Positions 1 to 8,388 of a stretch of 64,000 bases of DNA are shown piece after piece (the first letter of the stretch is position 1; the number at the start of each line of letters is the position of its first letter). The notes beneath the pieces are model-generated. The model was not told where the DNA came from and searched no databases. It was given only the letters and a program-made list of their open reading frames with translations. The position numbers and the translations under genes are program-made. Source of the DNA: Pseudomonas gingeri (GTDB lineage: Bacteria; Pseudomonadota; Gammaproteobacteria; Pseudomonadales; Pseudomonadaceae). The DNA is taken from assembly GCF_013386115.1 (NCBI RefSeq), contig NZ_JACAOR010000008.1, positions 466,671 to 530,670 of the forward strand. The letters are read 5' to 3'.

Positions 1-677
1 TTGCCCAGGTACTGCATGCGCGCGACGATTTCCTGGCCGGTGTAGCAGCCTTTCTTGAAGCTCACGCCACCGACGGCCTGCAGGTTGAGCATCTGCGGGA
101 TGAACAGTTCGCGGGTCTGCGGCATGACCTGGCCGATGCCGGCGCGAATCTGTCCGAGCAACCAGGTATTGAGATCGGCTTCGCGCAGTTGGCCGGCCAG
201 TTGCGCCCGCAGGTCCTGCGCCTGGTCCGCCGGGGCCCAGAGTTCGCTGCGCCCGACGGATACGCGGATGGCGATCAGGCCATTGGCCCGTGCCACCGAG
301 TCGGTGTCCTCGGGCAGGTCGAGGCCGAGGGCGGCCAGTACGCTGTCCGCCTGGCCCAGGCCGAAACGTACCCAGCCGGCGCTTTCATCGGTGAGCCTGG
401 ACTTGGAGAACACCGCGTATTTCTTCAGGTCCGCCAGTTGTGGTTCCAGCAATTCGCCGGCCATGGCCAGCAGCACGCCGTCACCTTCGAGCAGGATGCG
501 GAAGCTCGACTGCATGCGGCCTTTCTGCGTGCAGCGGGCGCCGAGGCTGGCCCGGTTCTCGCTGAGGTAGTCGAGGTTGCAGGTCAACTGGCCCTGCAGG
601 AACTTGCTGGCGTCGGAGCCGCGGACGGCGAGAACGCCTTCGTGGGAGAGAGTGCAGAAAAAAGCGGAATCGGCCAT
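1..677 (-). CDS. ygfZ: Folate-binding protein YgfZ (tRNA-modification/Fe-S maintenance), 3' end beyond the window
   Basis: This is a YgfZ/GcvT-like folate-binding protein, a family that supports repair of certain iron-sulfur enzymes such as MiaB. The frame opens with ATG at 677 and runs off the left edge, showing about 225 of the roughly 313 residues usual for the family. The family signature KGCYTGQE is visible at about residues 207-214. The gene is divergent from sdhE, an arrangement common in Pseudomonas. The identification rests on the signature and the neighbourhood; the C-terminus is not in the window. Confidence 0.9.
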   Translation of the reverse strand, partial: MADSAFFCTLSHEGVLAVRGSDASKFLQGQLTCNLDYLSENRASLGARCTQKGRMQSSFRILLEGDGVLLAMAGELLEPQLADLKKYAVFSKSRLTDESAGWVRFGLGQADSVLAALGLDLPEDTDSVARANGLIAIRVSVGRSELWAPADQAQDLRAQLAGQLREADLNTWLLGQIRAGIGQVMPQTRELFIPQMLNLQAVGGVSFKKGCYTGQEIVARMQYLG

Positions 678-828
678 GGGTCTTCGCAGCATGAATAGGT
701 CTGGTGGACATCATAGAGGGGCGCCCTGGAAATGGGTAGTTCACAAAACACCGCGCGCCCCCGACCAAAGCCGACTGTGCCGTGACGCTCGGGCCTGTAT
801 ACTTGCGCACAAATTTGAGGAGCGCTCC

Positions 829-1083
829 ATGGTCGAAGATGTAGAACTCAATCGTCTCTATTGGCACAGCCGCCGCGGCATGCTGGAGCTGGACGTGCTG
901 CTGGTACCGTTCGTCAAGGAGGTGTACGCGCATCTGAATGACGTCGACCGCGAGTGCTATCGCAAGCTGCTCGAATGCGAGGACCAGGACATGTTCGGCT
1001 GGTTCATGGAGCGTTCCGAGTCGGAAGATCCGGAGCTGCAGCGCATGGTCCGCATGATCCTGGACCGTGTTCAGCCCAAGTAA
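829..1083 (+). CDS. sdhE: FAD assembly factor SdhE (succinate dehydrogenase assembly factor 2)
   Basis: This 84-residue protein helps attach FAD covalently to the flavoprotein subunits of succinate dehydrogenase and fumarate reductase. The RGxxE signature is present as R16-G17-M18-L19-E20, and length and acidic content fit the family. I chose the ATG at 829, preceded by a GAGGAG ribosome site, over the longer upstream open frame, which overlaps the divergent ygfZ gene. Its end overlaps the start of ygfX, so the pair is probably translationally coupled. Confidence 0.95.
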   Translation: MVEDVELNRLYWHSRRGMLELDVLLVPFVKEVYAHLNDVDRECYRKLLECEDQDMFGWFMERSESEDPELQRMVRMILDRVQPK

Positions 1084-1519
1084 CACGTTCGAATGCCGCT
1101 GGCAGGCCTCGCGGCTGTTGCTGGCGGCGTATCTCGGGGCCCTGGGCCTGGCGTTGTCGTCGTTCAGCCTGCTGGAAATCCCACTCTGGGCGAGCCTGTC
1201 CGGGGCCTTGCTGTGCCTGCTCCACGGGGCCTGGGTGGTGCCGCGGCGAATACGCCTGGACCATCCGTCGGCTTTTACCGGTTTGCGGCGTGACGAGCGG
1301 GGTTGGCAGCTCTGGAGCAGGGCAACAGGCTGGCAGCCGGTCCGCTTGCAGCGTGACAGTCTCGCCTTGCCCTGGCTGGTGGTGCTGCGCTTTCGTCGGC
1401 CCGGGGACTGGTGGCCGCGCTCGATCTGCGTACCCCGCGACGCGCTGGCGGCCGACTCGCATCGGCGCCTGCGCGTGCGCTTGAAATTCAGTCGGCGTAG
1501 GTGGGCGGCACCAGGATAG
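1067..1519 (+). CDS. ygfX: YgfX-family inner-membrane protein (CptA-like)
   Basis: This 150-residue protein has two membrane segments near the N-terminus (about residues 15-33 and 38-58), then a basic cytoplasmic part rich in Trp and Arg. The start appears to be GTG at 1067, overlapping the sdhE coding end by 17 bases. The sdhE-ygfX pairing is widespread. In E. coli YgfX was described as a toxin acting on cytoskeletal proteins, but that role is not established here. The 3' end overlaps the convergent nadB by 32 bases. Function in this organism is uncertain. Confidence 0.7.
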   Translation: MFSPSNTFECRWQASRLLLAAYLGALGLALSSFSLLEIPLWASLSGALLCLLHGAWVVPRRIRLDHPSAFTGLRRDERGWQLWSRATGWQPVRLQRDSLALPWLVVLRFRRPGDWWPRSICVPRDALAADSHRRLRVRLKFSRRRWAAPG

Positions 1520-3104
1520 TGTCGAGGGCCTCGGGCAGCAGGTCCGGGTAGTCGAGGGTGTAATGCAGGCCCCGGCTTTCCTTGCGCTCCATGGCCGAGC
1601 GGATCATCAACTCGGCCACCTGGGCCAGGTTGCGCAACTCGATCAGGTCGCGACTGACCTTGTAGTTGCTGTAGAACTCGTCGATCTCGTCCAGCAGCAG
1701 GCGCACCCGGTGTTGGGCCCGCTGCAGGCGCTTGTTGGTGCGCACGATGCCGACGTAGTCCCACATGAAGCGCCGCAGCTCATCCCAGTTGTGGGCGATG
1801 ATCACGTCTTCGTCGGAATCGGTCACCTGGCTCGCGTCCCAGCTCGGCAAGGCCACGGGTACGGCGACCTGTGGCAGTTGCCGGAGAATGTCGGCGGCCG
1901 CCGAGCGGGCATAGACGAAACACTCCAGCAGCGAGTTGCTGGCCATGCGGTTGGCGCCGTGCAGGCCGGTGAAGCTGGTCTCGCCGATGGCATACAGGCC
2001 GGGCACGTCGGTGCGGCCCTGCTGGTCGACCAGCACGCCACCACAGGTGTAGTGCGCCGCCGGGACCACCGGGATGGGCTGTCTGGTGATGTCGATGGAG
2101 AATTCCAGGCAGCGTTCGTACACCGTCGGGAAATGCGTCTTGATAAAGGCCGCGGGCTTATGGCTGATGTCCAGGTAGACGCAGTCGATGCCCAGACGCT
2201 TCATCTCATGGTCGATGGCGCGGGCGACGATATCCCGTGGCGCCAGCTCGGCCCGTGGGTCGAAGCGCGGCATGAAGCGCTCGCCGTTGGGCAGCTTCAG
2301 GTGCGCGCCTTCGCCACGCAGGGCTTCGGTGATGAGGAAGCTCTTGGCCTGCGGGTGGTACAGGCAGGTCGGGTGGAACTGGTTGAATTCCAGGTTCGCC
2401 ACCCGGCAGCCGGAACGCCAGGCCATGGCGATGCCGTCGCCGCAGGCTCCGTCGGGGTTGCTGGTATAGAGGTAGACCTTGGCCGCGCCGCCCGAGGCGA
2501 GAATGGTGAAGCGCGCGCCGTAGGTATCGACTTCCCCCGTGCCGCGGTTGAGTACATAGGCCCCCAGGCAGCGTTCGCCGTCCAGGCCCAGGCGTTTTTC
2601 GGTGATCAGGTCGACGGCCACGCGCTGCTCCAGCAGCTCGATGTTCGGGCGCTGCCGGGCCTGTTCCAGCAGGGTGGTGAAGATCGCCGCGCCGGTGGCA
2701 TCGGCGGCGTGGATGATACGCCGGTGGCTGTGGCCGCCTTCACGGGTCAGGTGGAACTCGAAACCGCCGTCGTCGACCTTGGCTTCTTCGTCGCGGGTGA
2801 AGGGCACGCCCTGGTCGATCAGCCACTGGATGGCCTCGCGGCTGTGCTCGACGGTGAAGCGCACCGCGTCTTCATGACACAGGCCGCCGCCGGCGTTGAG
2901 GGTGTCCTCGACATGGGACTGCACGGTGTCGGTGTCGTCCAGCACGGCGGCGACGCCACCCTGGGCCCAGTAGGTCGAACCGTTGGCCAGGTTGCCCTTG
3001 CTCAGGACGGCAATGCGCAGATGGCCCGGCAGGGTCAGCGCCAGGCTCAGGCCGGCGGCGCCACTGCCAATCACCAGCACATCGTGTTGAAAATGTTGGC
3101 TCAT
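1488..3104 (-). CDS. nadB: L-aspartate oxidase
   Basis: NadB oxidises L-aspartate to iminoaspartate, the first step of de novo NAD synthesis; NadA then makes quinolinate. The 538-residue protein begins with an FAD dinucleotide-binding motif (VLVIGSGAAG, about residues 9-18). It carries the substrate/FAD-site segments HYTCGGV and HGANRMASNS expected of the succinate dehydrogenase/aspartate oxidase flavoprotein family. I chose the start MSQHFQHDV at 3104; the frame extends 16 codons further without family support. It is divergent from algU, a conserved Pseudomonas arrangement. Confidence 0.95.
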   Translation of the reverse strand: MSQHFQHDVLVIGSGAAGLSLALTLPGHLRIAVLSKGNLANGSTYWAQGGVAAVLDDTDTVQSHVEDTLNAGGGLCHEDAVRFTVEHSREAIQWLIDQGVPFTRDEEAKVDDGGFEFHLTREGGHSHRRIIHAADATGAAIFTTLLEQARQRPNIELLEQRVAVDLITEKRLGLDGERCLGAYVLNRGTGEVDTYGARFTILASGGAAKVYLYTSNPDGACGDGIAMAWRSGCRVANLEFNQFHPTCLYHPQAKSFLITEALRGEGAHLKLPNGERFMPRFDPRAELAPRDIVARAIDHEMKRLGIDCVYLDISHKPAAFIKTHFPTVYERCLEFSIDITRQPIPVVPAAHYTCGGVLVDQQGRTDVPGLYAIGETSFTGLHGANRMASNSLLECFVYARSAAADILRQLPQVAVPVALPSWDASQVTDSDEDVIIAHNWDELRRFMWDYVGIVRTNKRLQRAQHRVRLLLDEIDEFYSNYKVSRDLIELRNLAQVAELMIRSAMERKESRGLHYTLDYPDLLPEALDTILVPPTYAD

Positions 3105-3360
3105 CTCTAGGAATCCGGAAAACGCCCTGGTGGGCCACGGAGCCCGCCACACAGCGCACTAGTATATGGCTGGGGGGATCGGCACAATAGCCGGGCCTTC
3201 GTGGCATTGTGAAACTACAGCGGGCAGGAAGTGTGCGCCACTCTGGGTCGCCGTGCATGTGGTTTTGCACGGTAAGACGATGATTTTTCGGCTATAACAA
3301 GGCTCAGGCAGTCTTTGGTCGAGGGAGCGGCACAATGCTATTACTTACTGCGGTCTCCGG

Positions 3361-3388
3361 GAACTTTTGAAAAGCCCCGGGCTCCATA
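3361..3388 (+). promoter_or_regulatory. AlgU-type promoter, distal
   Basis: GAACTT at 3361-3366 and TCCATA at 3383-3388 are separated by 16 bases, matching the sigma-22/RpoE consensus GAACTT-N16/17-TCtga. It lies about 255 bp upstream of algU. P. aeruginosa algU is known to have more than one AlgU-dependent promoter. Confidence 0.6.
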
Positions 3389-3555
3389 GACAGGTGCCTG
3401 AAAGAAGGGGACAGCGTCGGCTTTCTGCGTGGCCTGATGAAAGGGCTTCGCCAGCGGATTCGACGACAAGATTATTCACGCAGTCGGCCAAGTCCGAGCT
3501 GCGTTTTTCGTGTGTGTCCGTTCAGCGGGCCGCAGGAAACTTGCTTGAAGGGGGA

Positions 3556-3583
3556 GAACTTTTGCCAAAAGCCCGAGTCTATG
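3556..3583 (+). promoter_or_regulatory. AlgU-type promoter, proximal (autoregulatory)
   Basis: GAACTT at 3556-3561 and TCTATG at 3578-3583 are separated by 16 bases. This is a close match to the AlgU consensus and sits about 60 bp upstream of the algU start. It implies positive autoregulation, as known for algU in other pseudomonads. Confidence 0.75.
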
Positions 3584-3641
3584 TTTGCAAGCCTGATCAA
3601 TTAGCAATGGCAGCCTCCTTCAAGTCCTATGAGGAGTGTTC

Positions 3642-4223
3642 ATGCTAACCCAGGAAGAGGATCAGCAGCTGGTCGAGCGCGTTCAACGCGGCGACAAGCG
3701 GGCTTTCGATCTGCTAGTGCTGAAATACCAGCACAAAATTCTCGGGTTGATCGTGCGTTTCGTGCACGACACCCATGAAGCCCAGGACGTTGCACAAGAA
3801 GCCTTTATCAAAGCCTACCGTGCCCTGGGTAATTTTCGCGGCGACAGTGCTTTTTATACCTGGCTGTACCGCATCGCCATCAACACGGCGAAAAACTATC
3901 TGGTATCCCGCGGTCGCAGGCCGCCAGACAGTGATGTGAGTTCCGAGGATGCCGAGTTCTACGATGGCGATCATGGCCTGAAGGATCTCGAGTCACCGGA
4001 GCGTGCGTTGCTCCGGGATGAGATCGAGGGCACCGTCCATCGAACCATCCAGCAACTGCCAGAAGATTTGCGTACGGCGTTAACTTTACGTGAATTCGAT
4101 GGTCTGAGTTATGAGGACATTGCAGCCGTCATGCAATGTCCTGTGGGCACCGTGCGCTCCCGGATTTTCCGCGCTCGGGAGGCCATAGATAAAGCCCTGC
4201 AGCCGTTGTTGCAGGAAACCTGA
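3642..4223 (+). CDS. algU: RNA polymerase ECF sigma factor AlgU (AlgT/RpoE, sigma-22)
   Basis: AlgU directs envelope-stress, osmotic and alginate genes and is held inactive by MucA. The 193-residue product has the same length as AlgU of P. aeruginosa, with region 2 (about residues 20-95) and region 4 with its helix-turn-helix (about 130-185, including SYEDIAAVMQCPVGTVRSR). The start at 3642 follows a GAGGAG ribosome site; a slightly earlier in-frame ATG is less well placed. It leads the algU-mucA-mucB-mucD operon, with mucA 31 bp downstream. Confidence 0.97.
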   Translation: MLTQEEDQQLVERVQRGDKRAFDLLVLKYQHKILGLIVRFVHDTHEAQDVAQEAFIKAYRALGNFRGDSAFYTWLYRIAINTAKNYLVSRGRRPPDSDVSSEDAEFYDGDHGLKDLESPERALLRDEIEGTVHRTIQQLPEDLRTALTLREFDGLSYEDIAAVMQCPVGTVRSRIFRAREAIDKALQPLLQET

Positions 4224-4254
4224 GACAGCGGCGACAGCCAAGAGAGGAACCGTC

Positions 4255-4845
4255 ATGAGTCGTGAAGCCCTGCAGGAATCGCTGTCCGCGGTGATGGATA
4301 ACGAAGCGGACGAATTGGAATTGCGTCGGGTACTGAGTGCCCTTGACGATGCCGACACCCGTGCTACCTGGTCTCGTTACCAAATCGCCCGGGCAGTGAT
4401 GCACAAGGAATTGCTGGATCCACGCCTGGATATCGCCTCGGCCGTATCGGCCGCGCTGGCTGGCGAAGAAGTCCCGGCCAAGGGCTCCCGTGGTCCGTGG
4501 CGTACTCTTGGCCGCCTGGCCGTGGCCGCTTCGGTGACCGTGGCGGTGCTCGCCGGTGTGCGTTTCTACAACCAGGATGACATTGCCGGCGCCCAACTGG
4601 CCCAGCAATCGAACCAGCCTGGTCTGGCCGCTCCGACGGTCAAGGGCCCAGCGGTCCTGGCCGGCTATACTGAAGGCTCCGAGCCCACCGGGCCGATGGC
4701 CAATGGCGTGCTGCAACAAGGCCAGCCGGGTTGGGACCAGCGTCTGCCAGGCTACCTGCGCCAGCATGCCCAGCAAGCTGCCCTGAAAGGCACTGAGAGC
4801 GCACTGCCCTACGCACGTGCCGCCAGCCTGGAAACCGCCAAGTAA
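4255..4845 (+). CDS. mucA: Anti-sigma factor MucA
   Basis: MucA is the inner-membrane anti-sigma factor that sequesters AlgU; it is degraded by AlgW and MucP during envelope stress. The 196-residue protein has an N-terminal cytoplasmic sigma-binding domain (about 1-80), one membrane segment (about 85-103) and a periplasmic tail that contacts MucB. Its length matches intact MucA, with no frameshift or early stop of the kind found in mucoid isolates. A GAGG ribosome site precedes ATG. The stop is 8 bp before mucB. Confidence 0.96.
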   Translation: MSREALQESLSAVMDNEADELELRRVLSALDDADTRATWSRYQIARAVMHKELLDPRLDIASAVSAALAGEEVPAKGSRGPWRTLGRLAVAASVTVAVLAGVRFYNQDDIAGAQLAQQSNQPGLAAPTVKGPAVLAGYTEGSEPTGPMANGVLQQGQPGWDQRLPGYLRQHAQQAALKGTESALPYARAASLETAK

Positions 4846-4853
4846 GGAGGATC

Positions 4854-5834
4854 ATGCGCGCGCTACCTCTTCTAACGCTTGCCCTGGCCGGTGGGTTCAT
4901 CCTGACCGCCCAGGCCGACGAAGCCCAGGACTGGTTGGAGCGTCTTGGGCAAGCCGAGCAGCAGCAAAGCTTCCAGGGCACTTTCGTCTACGAACGCAAC
5001 GGCAGTTTCTCGACCCATCGTATCTGGCATCTCGTCCAGAACGGTCAGGTTCGTGAACGTTTGCTTCAGCTCGACGGCTCGGCACAAGAGGTCGTACGCG
5101 TCGATGGGCACACCGAGTGTGTCAGCGGCACCCTGGTTGCCGGACTCGGCGAGTCGCCCGATGCCCATGCCCGCGCGCTTGATCCGCAGAAACTCAATGC
5201 CTGGTATGACATTGCCGTCGTGGGCAAGTCACGCGTCGCCGGCCGCCCCGCGGTCATCGTGTCGCTGACGCCCCGCGACCAGCATCGCTATGGTTTCGAA
5301 TTGCACCTGGATCGCCAGACCGGCTTGCCGCTCAAGTCGCTGCTGATCAACGACAAGGGGCAATTGCTCGAACGTTTCCAGTTCACCGAACTCAATACCG
5401 CCGACGCGCCCCAGGACAGCCAGTTGCAGGCCGGTGCCGAATGCAAGCCGGTGGTATTGCTCAGCAACCAGGCGCAGGCCAAGGTGCAGGTGCTGGGCAG
5501 CAAGGTGGCGCAGCTCTGGCATTCCGACTGGCTGCCGCCGGGCTTCGAGCTGGTGAGCAGCACGGCGCGTGTCGATCCGCAGTCCAAGACCCAGGTCAAC
5601 AGCCTCATGTATGACGACGGGCTGGCGCGTTTCTCGGTGTTCCTCGAGCCCCTCAACGGCGCCACCATCGCCGACACCCGCACCCAACTGGGCCCCACCG
5701 TTGCGGTTTCCCGGCGCCTGACCACCCCGAGCGGGGAAATCATGGTCACGGTGGTGGGCGAGATTCCCATCGGGACCGCCGAACGGATCGCCTTGTCGAT
5801 GCGTGCCGGCGATGCGCAGGCCAGCAAGCAGTGA
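4854..5834 (+). CDS. mucB: Periplasmic sigma-factor regulator MucB (RseB family)
   Basis: MucB binds the periplasmic end of MucA, shields it from proteolysis and senses lipopolysaccharide. The 326-residue protein has a Sec signal peptide (about residues 1-21, cut after AQA) and the two-domain RseB layout: an N-terminal large domain with a lipoprotein-carrier fold and a smaller C-terminal domain. An AAGGAGG ribosome site lies just upstream of the ATG. In P. aeruginosa mucC follows; here the next gene is mucD. Confidence 0.93.
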   Translation: MRALPLLTLALAGGFILTAQADEAQDWLERLGQAEQQQSFQGTFVYERNGSFSTHRIWHLVQNGQVRERLLQLDGSAQEVVRVDGHTECVSGTLVAGLGESPDAHARALDPQKLNAWYDIAVVGKSRVAGRPAVIVSLTPRDQHRYGFELHLDRQTGLPLKSLLINDKGQLLERFQFTELNTADAPQDSQLQAGAECKPVVLLSNQAQAKVQVLGSKVAQLWHSDWLPPGFELVSSTARVDPQSKTQVNSLMYDDGLARFSVFLEPLNGATIADTRTQLGPTVAVSRRLTTPSGEIMVTVVGEIPIGTAERIALSMRAGDAQASKQ

Positions 5835-5963
5835 GCCGCTGATCCATGACGCCTGGTGACTCGATCATGTCCGCACATGAAGCCGCGCGAGTGGTAGGAT
5901 CGAGATGCCGAAATGTCCGGTGATCATTTTCATTTGCAAAACCAGCCGAATTTTCCTATAGGT

Positions 5964-5990
5964 CAGGGCCCCAACGGCCCTGGCCTTGTT
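5964..5990 (+). terminator. Hairpin in the mucB-mucD gap, weak terminator or attenuator
   Basis: CAGGGCC (5964-5970) pairs with GGCCCTG (5976-5982) around a 5-base loop. A T-rich but interrupted stretch follows. It lies in the 245-bp gap between mucB and mucD and could partly uncouple mucD from the upstream genes. Confidence 0.4.
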
Positions 5991-6079
5991 TGTTGTTCCC
6001 GGTCCGTAATCCAGGCTTAATCATCCTTGGGTTTTATGGTACCTGTCGCTTAACCATGCTCGTTGTTTACGGGAGCCGT

Positions 6080-7513
6080 ATGTCGATACCAAGCTTGAAA
6101 TCTTATCTGTCCATTTTCGCCGCTGTCCTGCTGCTCGGGCAGACAGTCGCGGCCCAGGCCGCGGAGCTGCCCGATTTCACCCAGTTGGTGGAGCAGGCTT
6201 CGCCGGCGGTAGTGAACATCAGTACCACCCAGAAGCTGCCGGACCGCAAGGTCTCGGAGCAGATCCAGGGCCTGGAAGGCTTGCCGCCGGAAATCCAGCA
6301 GTTCTTCCGCGGTTTCCCGCAACCGCGCGGGAAGGGGGGCGGTGGCGGCGGTCGGCAGCGTGAGGCGCAGTCGCTGGGCTCGGGGTTCATCATCTCCGAT
6401 GACGGCTATATCCTGACCAACAACCACGTGGTTGCCGACGCCGACGAGATCCTGGTGCGCCTGGCTGACCGCAGCGAGCTCAAGGCCAAGCTGGTCGGCA
6501 CCGATCCGCGCTCCGATGTGGCGCTGCTGAAGATCGATGGCAAGAATCTGCCGACCCTCAAGCTGGGCAAGTCCAAGGACCTGAAACCGGGTCAGTGGGT
6601 TGTCGCCATCGGCTCGCCGTTCGGCTTTGACCACACCGTGACCCAGGGCATCGTCAGTGCCGTGGGCCGCAGCCTGCCGAACGAAAACTACGTGCCGTTC
6701 ATCCAGACCGACGTACCGATCAACCCGGGCAACTCCGGTGGTCCGCTGTTCAACCTCAACGGTGAAGTGGTCGGCATCAACTCGCAGATCTACACCCGTT
6801 CCGGTGGCTTCATGGGCGTGTCCTTCGCGATTCCGATCGATGTCGCCATGGACGTTTCCAACCAGCTGAAGAGCGGTGGCAAGGTCAGCCGCGGCTGGCT
6901 GGGCGTGGTGATCCAGGAGGTCAACAAGGACCTCGCCGAGTCCTTCGGCCTGGACAAGCCGGCCGGTGCGCTGGTGGCCCAGGTACAGGACGATGGTCCG
7001 GCGGCGAAAGGCGGCCTGCAGGTCGGCGACGTGATCCTCAGCATGAACGGCCAGCCGATCGAGCTGTCGGCCGACCTGCCGCATCTGGTGGGTGCACTGA
7101 AGGCGGGCGAGAAAGCCAAGCTGGAAGTGGTGCGTGAAGGGCAGCGCAAGACCATTGACCTGACGGTCGGTGCGATCCCGGATGAAGGCAAGGAAATGGA
7201 TATCGCCAAGTCCGCCGGTGCCGAGCGCAGCAGCAATCGCCTCGGGGTTTCCGTCGCCGACCTGACCGATGACCAGAAGAAAGCCAACGACCAGCTCAAG
7301 GGCGGCGTGGTGATCAAGGAAGTGCAGGACGGTCCGGCGGCCCTGATCGGTCTGCAGCCGGGCGACGTGATCACGCACCTGAACAACCAGGCGATCACCG
7401 ATGCCAAGCAGTTCACCGATATCGCCAAGGCCCTGCCGAAGAATCGCTCGGTATCGATGCGCGTACTGCGCCAGGGACGTGCGAGCTTCATCACCTTCAA
7501 GCTAGCCGAATAA
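6080..7513 (+). CDS. mucD: Periplasmic serine protease MucD (DegP/HtrA family)
   Basis: MucD is a periplasmic quality-control protease that removes misfolded proteins and so limits activation of AlgU. The 477-residue protein has a signal peptide (about 1-30), then a trypsin-like domain with the catalytic triad H116 (NNHVV), D146 (RSDVALL) and S219 (GNSGGP). Two PDZ domains follow (about 260-360 and 380-470). I chose the ATG at 6080, which gives a clean signal peptide after a GGGAG ribosome site; the frame opens 30 codons earlier. mucC is missing between it and mucB. Confidence 0.95.
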   Translation: MSIPSLKSYLSIFAAVLLLGQTVAAQAAELPDFTQLVEQASPAVVNISTTQKLPDRKVSEQIQGLEGLPPEIQQFFRGFPQPRGKGGGGGGRQREAQSLGSGFIISDDGYILTNNHVVADADEILVRLADRSELKAKLVGTDPRSDVALLKIDGKNLPTLKLGKSKDLKPGQWVVAIGSPFGFDHTVTQGIVSAVGRSLPNENYVPFIQTDVPINPGNSGGPLFNLNGEVVGINSQIYTRSGGFMGVSFAIPIDVAMDVSNQLKSGGKVSRGWLGVVIQEVNKDLAESFGLDKPAGALVAQVQDDGPAAKGGLQVGDVILSMNGQPIELSADLPHLVGALKAGEKAKLEVVREGQRKTIDLTVGAIPDEGKEMDIAKSAGAERSSNRLGVSVADLTDDQKKANDQLKGGVVIKEVQDGPAALIGLQPGDVITHLNNQAITDAKQFTDIAKALPKNRSVSMRVLRQGRASFITFKLAE

Positions 7514-7533
7514 GCCGGACTGAAGTGAGTGAC

Positions 7534-7566
7534 AAAAAAGCCCGCCTCGAATGAGGCGGGCTTTTT
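7534..7566. terminator. Bidirectional terminator between mucD and the RDD gene
   Basis: A perfect inverted repeat (AAGCCCGCCTC with loop GAAT) is flanked by A5 on the left and T5 on the right. It can end transcription from mucD and from the convergent RDD gene, whose stop is 20 bp away. Confidence 0.9.
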
Positions 7567-7585
7567 CATGGGCGGACGCAAAGCG

Positions 7586-8074
7586 TCAGCGGTTCTGCTT
7601 GGGAATCCGTACCAGCTGGCTGTTGGAGTAGATGTCGTGCCAGCTGCGTTTGCGCTTGTCGAAGAGCACCCAGATAAACCCCAGGCCGGCAAACAGCCAG
7701 GAAGCGATCGATACCATGAAGCGCAGCAGCGCCTGCCAGATGCTGATGGCCGAGCCGTCGGCGTTCTGCACGCGGATCCCCCAGACCTGCATGCCCAGGG
7801 TCTGGCCCTTGTAGGTCCAGAATTTGGCGAAGAACGCGAACAGCACGCAGAACAGCAGGGTCGACAGCAGCGGGTCGCCGTCGAGGGCGCCGGCATCGGA
7901 GAGCGCCTTGAGCCGCTGTTCGCCGATGAGCGCCATCTGCACCAGCTTGTAGATGAAGCCGGTGACGATCAGCAGGGCGGTACACAGCAGGAAGTCATAG
8001 AACATCGCGGCCAGGCGACGGCCCAGGCCGGCGGCAGGGAACTCGCCCTGGGGGCTTAGTACGTGCTTCGACAT
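7586..8074 (-). CDS. RDD-family membrane protein
   Basis: This 162-residue protein has about three membrane segments (near 24-44, 70-88 and 113-133) and the RDD-family pattern. An early Arg (GRRLAAMFYD) and a later Gly-rich stretch (GQTLGMQVWGIRV) are followed by a basic end. RDD proteins are poorly characterised; some are linked to ion or amino-acid transport or osmoadaptation. It is transcribed alone, convergent with mucD. In P. aeruginosa mucD is followed by lepA, so this neighbour is unusual. No substrate can be inferred. Confidence 0.8.
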   Translation of the reverse strand: MSKHVLSPQGEFPAAGLGRRLAAMFYDFLLCTALLIVTGFIYKLVQMALIGEQRLKALSDAGALDGDPLLSTLLFCVLFAFFAKFWTYKGQTLGMQVWGIRVQNADGSAISIWQALLRFMVSIASWLFAGLGFIWVLFDKRKRSWHDIYSNSQLVRIPKQNR

Positions 8075-8122
8075 AGCGGCTCTCTCTGAACGGAAAAAGC
8101 CATTTTACGGAATTGCATTCAC

Positions 8123-8156
8123 AAAAAAGCCCCTGATGTCACCATCAGGGGCTTTT
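8123..8156 (-). terminator. Terminator of the cold-shock gene
   Basis: CCCCTGATG (8130-8138) pairs with CATCAGGGG (8143-8151) around loop TCAC. On the minus strand a run of T follows the hairpin. It lies 20 bp after the stop of the cold-shock gene. Confidence 0.9.
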
Positions 8157-8175
8157 AGTGTAATAAAGCTTGAGA

Positions 8176-8388
8176 TCAGGCTTCTGCGATCACTTCGTCA
8201 GCCTGCATGCCTTTCTGGCCTTGCACGGCGATGAAGGTCACTTTCTGGCCTTCTTTCAGGCTCTTGAAGCCGTTGCCCTGAATAGCGCGGAAATGGACGA
8301 ACAGATCCGGACCGCTTTCTGGAGTGATAAAACCAAAACCTTTCTCGTCGTTAAACCACTTGACGGTGCCGCTCTGACGTTGGGACAT
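8176..8388 (-). CDS. Cold-shock domain protein (CspA/CapB family)
   Basis: This 70-residue single cold-shock-domain protein binds single-stranded RNA/DNA and acts as an RNA chaperone. RNP1 (KGFGFI) and RNP2 (LFVHF) are both present. An AAGGAAAT ribosome site precedes the ATG at 8388. The start is followed upstream by a long gene-free stretch, consistent with the long 5' leaders typical of this family. Several paralogues are usual in Pseudomonas genomes, so an exact gene name is not assigned. Confidence 0.95.

Larger units (their letters stand above)
3105..3641. other. nadB-algU intergenic region (537 bp), two AlgU-type promoters
   Basis: No convincing gene lies here. The part near nadB must hold its promoter. 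The part toward algU contains two matches to the AlgU (RpoE-type) promoter, listed separately. Short open frames in this stretch lack ribosome sites and family features. Confidence 0.6.

Noticed and set aside
481..1764. A 427-codon minus-strand frame over ygfZ, sdhE and ygfX
   Set aside because: It contradicts four well-supported genes and ends in low-complexity Arg/Pro residues.
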